A DNA stretch of 41,475 nucleotides, taken from positions 1-41,475 of the forward strand of contig MFQT01000011.1 of assembly GCA_001783145.1 (NCBI GenBank), in the 5' to 3' direction. Both the position numbers and the translations under genes were made by a program. Each line of letters starts with the position of its first letter. The first letter of the stretch is position 1. The notes beneath the pieces are model-generated. The model was not told the origin of the DNA and did not search any database. It was given only the letters and a program-made list of their open reading frames with translations. The stretch comes from Candidatus Magasanikbacteria bacterium RIFOXYB2_FULL_38_10 (GTDB taxonomy: Bacteria; Patescibacteriota; Patescibacteriia; Magasanikbacterales; UBA10003). Shown one piece after another: positions 39,967-41,475 of the stretch.

Positions 39967-40468
39967 GGCCTGATAAATACAGCTTATTTAAGCTAAATTT
40001 TCCACTAGATAAAATGTCTGAAAGTATTTTATGGTTGACGCTGGCAAAGAATTTCTGTATATCACACTTTAGCACCCAGCAGGTGCGGGCATAATTCTGA
40101 CTTACCTTGTGGGACATTCTCTTAAATTTGTCTAAAGCCTTATGAGTGCCCTTATCTTTACGACAAGAAAAAGAATCGTCTATAAAGGTTTTATCAAAGA
40201 AAGGATAAAGCTGACGATAGACAGCGTGATGGAGTAGACGATCACGGACAGAGGCCTTGTGAATATGCCGACGCTTAGGATCATTAACATAAAAATCTTC
40301 ATAGTCGCCATGATGGTAAATATGATTGGCTAAATCACGTTGAAGTGATAAAATATTATCTAACAGATCACGTTCAAAAATTTGAACATCTTCTTTCATC
40401 TTTTTACCAACAATAAACTCCTGCCAAGCATATAATAAATTATCTAAGTTAATAATATCATTATACGT

Positions 40469-40891
40469 ATGATGGAAAATACTTTTCATAATCAAAATCA
40501 AAAAAATTTTCCTTTAACCCCCCCCCCCCTTTTTTTACGCATTGGAGAGGAAATACCAATTTTAAGTAAACTTAGCGAGGCCTACAAGTTATGGCAAGAA
40601 TATTTAGCGCACTTGCCCAAAATGACACGTTATACAATCGGAGCAAGAATAGATAATCTGTTTACTGATTTAATTGAAATAATATTAAACGCTGGTTATA
40701 CAAAAGGCAAAGAAAAACTACCCCTGTTAGAAAAATTCAGCAGAAAATTTGATGTTTTAAAATATTTTCTTAAACTGCTTTGGGAGATAAAAGCCCTCAA
40801 TAATACTAAGTACATTACCCTTTCGGACAAATTAGACCAGATTGGAAAAAAATTAGGTAAATGGCTACAATTTTTTACCCTTCAAAAATAA
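40469..40891 (+). CDS. avd: DGR accessory variability determinant (Avd), four-helix bundle
   Basis: Avd forms a positively charged pentamer that binds the DGR reverse transcriptase and template RNA. The 140-aa product has the CPR-type pattern M-E-N-T-F-H, I-P-I-L-S-K-L-x-E-A-Y-K-L-W-Q-E-Y-L, T-R-Y-T-I-G-A-R-I-D-N-L-F-T-D, L-R-K-F-D-V-like helix and L-W-E-I-K-A-L-N-N-T-K-Y. A C12 then T7 tract (40518-40536) near codons 17-22 is prone to slippage and would frameshift the gene. ATG 40469 or 40472 may be used; 40472 lies on the palindrome shared with RT. The gene runs opposite to both RT and template repeat, unlike usual DGR cassettes. Confidence 0.85.
   Translation: MMENTFHNQNQKNFPLTPPPLFLRIGEEIPILSKLSEAYKLWQEYLAHLPKMTRYTIGARIDNLFTDLIEIILNAGYTKGKEKLPLLEKFSRKFDVLKYFLKLLWEIKALNNTKYITLSDKLDQIGKKLGKWLQFFTLQK
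40472..40489. repeat. Imperfect 18-bp palindrome carrying both avd and RT start codons
   Basis: ATGGAAAATACTTTTCAT: the left ATG starts avd on the plus strand and the right CAT starts RT on the minus strand. Seven of nine base pairs are Watson-Crick, so the first six codons of the two genes are antisense to each other. Confidence 0.8.
40518..40536 (+). repeat. C12-T7 homopolymer tract inside avd
   Basis: Twelve C (40518-40529) followed by seven T (40530-40536). It is the longest C-run in the window and lies in the coding region; the present length keeps avd in frame. Confidence 0.9.
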
Positions 40892-40892
40892 A

Positions 40893-40914
40893 CTCCTTCA
40901 AAAAATTGAAGGAG
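40893..40914 (-). terminator. Hairpin ending the template-repeat RNA
   Basis: CTCCTTCAA / TTGAAGGAG, perfect 9-bp arms with an AAAA loop. On the minus strand it is followed by TTTATTTTT. It lies just 3' of the template repeat and at the avd stop, with no T-run on the plus strand. Confidence 0.75.
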
Positions 40915-40919
40915 AATGA

Positions 40920-41062
40920 AAGACTGGCGGACAGCCAGGAATCGGCAGTTGCCGTTCCAGTTGTTGCTGATCCAGTTCAGGTTGAGGTTGCGTTTGGAGT
41001 CGTTCCTGTTGAGGTAGGCGACATGCAGGTTGCCATTGAAGTTGCGCCAGACCGAGCCACCA
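40920..41062 (-). repeat. DGR template repeat (TR)
   Basis: On the minus strand a non-coding stretch reads W-R-N-F-N-G-N-L ... N-R-N-D-S-K-R-N-L-N ... N-N-W-N-G-N-C-R-F-L-A-V-R. It has twelve Asn codons in about 36, eleven of them AAC. AAC-rich codons are the hallmark of a TR because adenine mutagenesis there can give many amino acids but no stop. The frame has a stop upstream at 41109-41111 and no gene-length context, so it is a template rather than a protein. A CTGGC/GCCAG hairpin (40924-40938) sits at its 3' end, where the homing signal normally lies. No variable-region match exists elsewhere in the window. GC content is well above the flanks. Confidence 0.8.
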
Positions 41063-41085
41063 CATATATGCAAGACAGCTTCTAG

Positions 41086-41332
41086 AACACTACTCCTTGT
41101 CCGCCTCTACTGGTTAGCTGACTTAGGGTTGAATCGCATTTGGAGACGTTATCTCCCTACTATCTTGCACCAAGTATTTCATTTTTAGGATTTATCCATC
41201 ACACACTAGCATAAGCCAGTAGCCGATGCTACTCTGGTTTTTTGGATAATCCAGATTTCAACCGCCCAAAGCCATAGCCGTGGACTGTATCGTTTACTAT
41301 CCAAATATATTATAAGCTAAGCCTGAAATTTC
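41086..41332 (-). ncRNA. 5' part of the DGR template RNA, no gene
   Basis: These 250 bp between the inverted repeat and the template repeat hold no credible ORF on either strand. They contain several short complementary segments. This is the expected position of the leader of the TR transcript. Extent and fold are not determined. Confidence 0.4.
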
Positions 41333-41337
41333 GTCGA
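41309..41337 (-). promoter_or_regulatory. Weak candidate promoter of the template RNA
   Basis: Minus strand: TCGACG (41337-41332), 17-nt spacer, TATAAT (41314-41309). Perfect -10, poor -35. The -35 overlaps the edge of the 18-bp inverted repeat at 41333-41370. Confidence 0.3.
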
Positions 41338-41370
41338 GCCCAAAAGAAAAAATTTTCTTTTGGGCTCGAC
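41333..41370. repeat. Perfect inverted repeat, 18-bp arms
   Basis: GTCGAGCCCAAAAGAAAA, two bases AA, then the exact reverse complement (41353-41370). It may form a cruciform, act as a bidirectional stop, or mark an element boundary. No T-run follows on either side beyond the arms. Confidence 0.8.
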
Positions 41371-41387
41371 TCTGACAATTAAAAAAT

Positions 41388-41418
41388 CCCCATAGACAGA
41401 AGTTCATCTGCTATGGGG
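41388..41418 (-). terminator. Terminator of the gene entering from the right edge
   Basis: CCCCATAG (41388-41395) pairs with CTATGGGG (41411-41418). On the minus strand the hairpin is followed by ATTTTTTAATT. It lies 10 nt after the stop codon at 41428-41430. Confidence 0.7.
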
Positions 41419-41427
41419 TAAGGTTAC

Positions 41428-41475
41428 TTACGCAAGGGTTAAAGGTTCAGGAACCAGGTATCCTGGGATCCAGGG
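41428..41475 (-). CDS. 3' end of an unidentified minus-strand gene
   Basis: An open frame runs from the window edge to TAA at 41428-41430. The last 15 residues read P-W-I-P-G-Y-L-V-P-E-P-L-T-L-A. A terminator hairpin follows 10 nt later, which supports a real gene end. The tail shows no match to the template repeat, so if this is the DGR target its variable region is not at the very C-terminus. Only 16 codons are visible, so a chance frame is possible. Confidence 0.35.
   Translation of the reverse strand, partial: PWIPGYLVPEPLTLA

Larger units (their letters stand above)
39923..40489 (-). pseudogene. DGR reverse transcriptase, truncated before the catalytic YADD
   Basis: 188 codons are intact from ATG 40489 (M-K-S-I-F-H-H). 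The start, the R-D-L-A-N-H-I-Y segment, the R-x-I-H-K-A-S-V-R-D-R-L-L-H-H motif, F-I-D-D-S-F-S-C-R-K-D-K-G-T-H-K-A-L and the first catalytic block C-D-I-Q-K-F-F-A-S-V-N-H match RTs of CPR diversity-generating retroelements. After S-D-I-L the frame runs about 30 residues of unrelated sequence to a stop, so the YADD active site, palm end and thumb are missing. The frame ends within the lepB promoter region, showing the host flank was fused to the break. It should be catalytically dead. The head-to-head partner is avd. Confidence 0.85.

Noticed and set aside
39923-40489. Group II intron maturase
   Set aside because: The start motif, the R-x-I-H-K-A-S-V-R-D-R-L-L-H-H block and the adjacent Avd and TR fit a DGR; no intron RNA domains V/VI were seen.
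40882-41073. 63-aa minus-strand ORF as a protein
   Set aside because: It is the template repeat read through its terminator hairpin; Asn-rich AAC codons and the lack of upstream coding sequence show it is non-coding.
40861-41085. 74-aa plus-strand ORF after avd
   Set aside because: It is the antisense of the template repeat, Val/Glu-rich only because AAC codons read GTT on the other strand.
1-41475. CRISPR array, rRNA operon or insertion sequence
   Set aside because: No regularly spaced direct repeats with spacers, no rRNA sequence and no transposase were found.

Overview
The window looks like a Parcubacteria-type (Candidate Phyla Radiation / Patescibacteria) chromosome fragment. From about 3.05 kb to the right end it is AT-rich, has very short 5' leaders, rarely shows Shine-Dalgarno (SD) sites, and carries a compact set of core genes. 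Among them are two proteins with the N-terminal pilin-like three-helix module typical of these bacteria. The lineage call rests on protein character and gene style, not on a database search.

Left block (1-3.05 kb): four GC-rich minus-strand genes, the leftmost cut by the window edge. They encode a Cys-rich lipoprotein, a signal-peptide/coiled-coil protein with an outer-membrane-barrel-like C-terminus, a membrane protein with SH3-like repeats, and a small acidic protein. Each has a strong GGAGG site placed directly after a GC-rich stem-loop. Composition, SD use and the barrel-like protein are all unlike the rest of the window, so this is either a transferred cassette or an assembly chimera. 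An AT-rich, inverted-repeat-laden spacer (3.05-3.42 kb) with back-to-back sigma70-type promoters separates it from the rest.

Middle (3.4-26 kb): a coiled-coil protein; a 1569-aa protein with its own promoter; an envelope operon (AI-2E-type permease, polytopic membrane protein, S1C protease homologue lacking the catalytic His, Wzz-like protein, small helical protein); the smpB-ssrA-infC-rpmI-rplT unit; tRNA-Asp; ppsA and pyk; an intact HtrA protease; and nrdR, ftsZ, ftsA, dgkA, ybeY. Two single-pass proteins with thrombospondin type-3 calcium repeats follow.

Right (26-40 kb): a 2928-aa and a 657-aa surface protein that are N-terminal paralogues, then yqeY, rpsU, hisS and lepB.

Right edge (39.9-41.475 kb): a rearranged diversity-generating retroelement (DGR). 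It has a reverse transcriptase truncated before its YADD motif, an Avd gene fused head-to-head with it across an 18-bp imperfect palindrome and carrying a C12 tract, an AAC-rich template repeat with its own hairpins, and inverted repeats. No variable-region target gene is recognisable in the window. The DGR and the hairpin-SD cassettes on the left are the two most unusual systems here.
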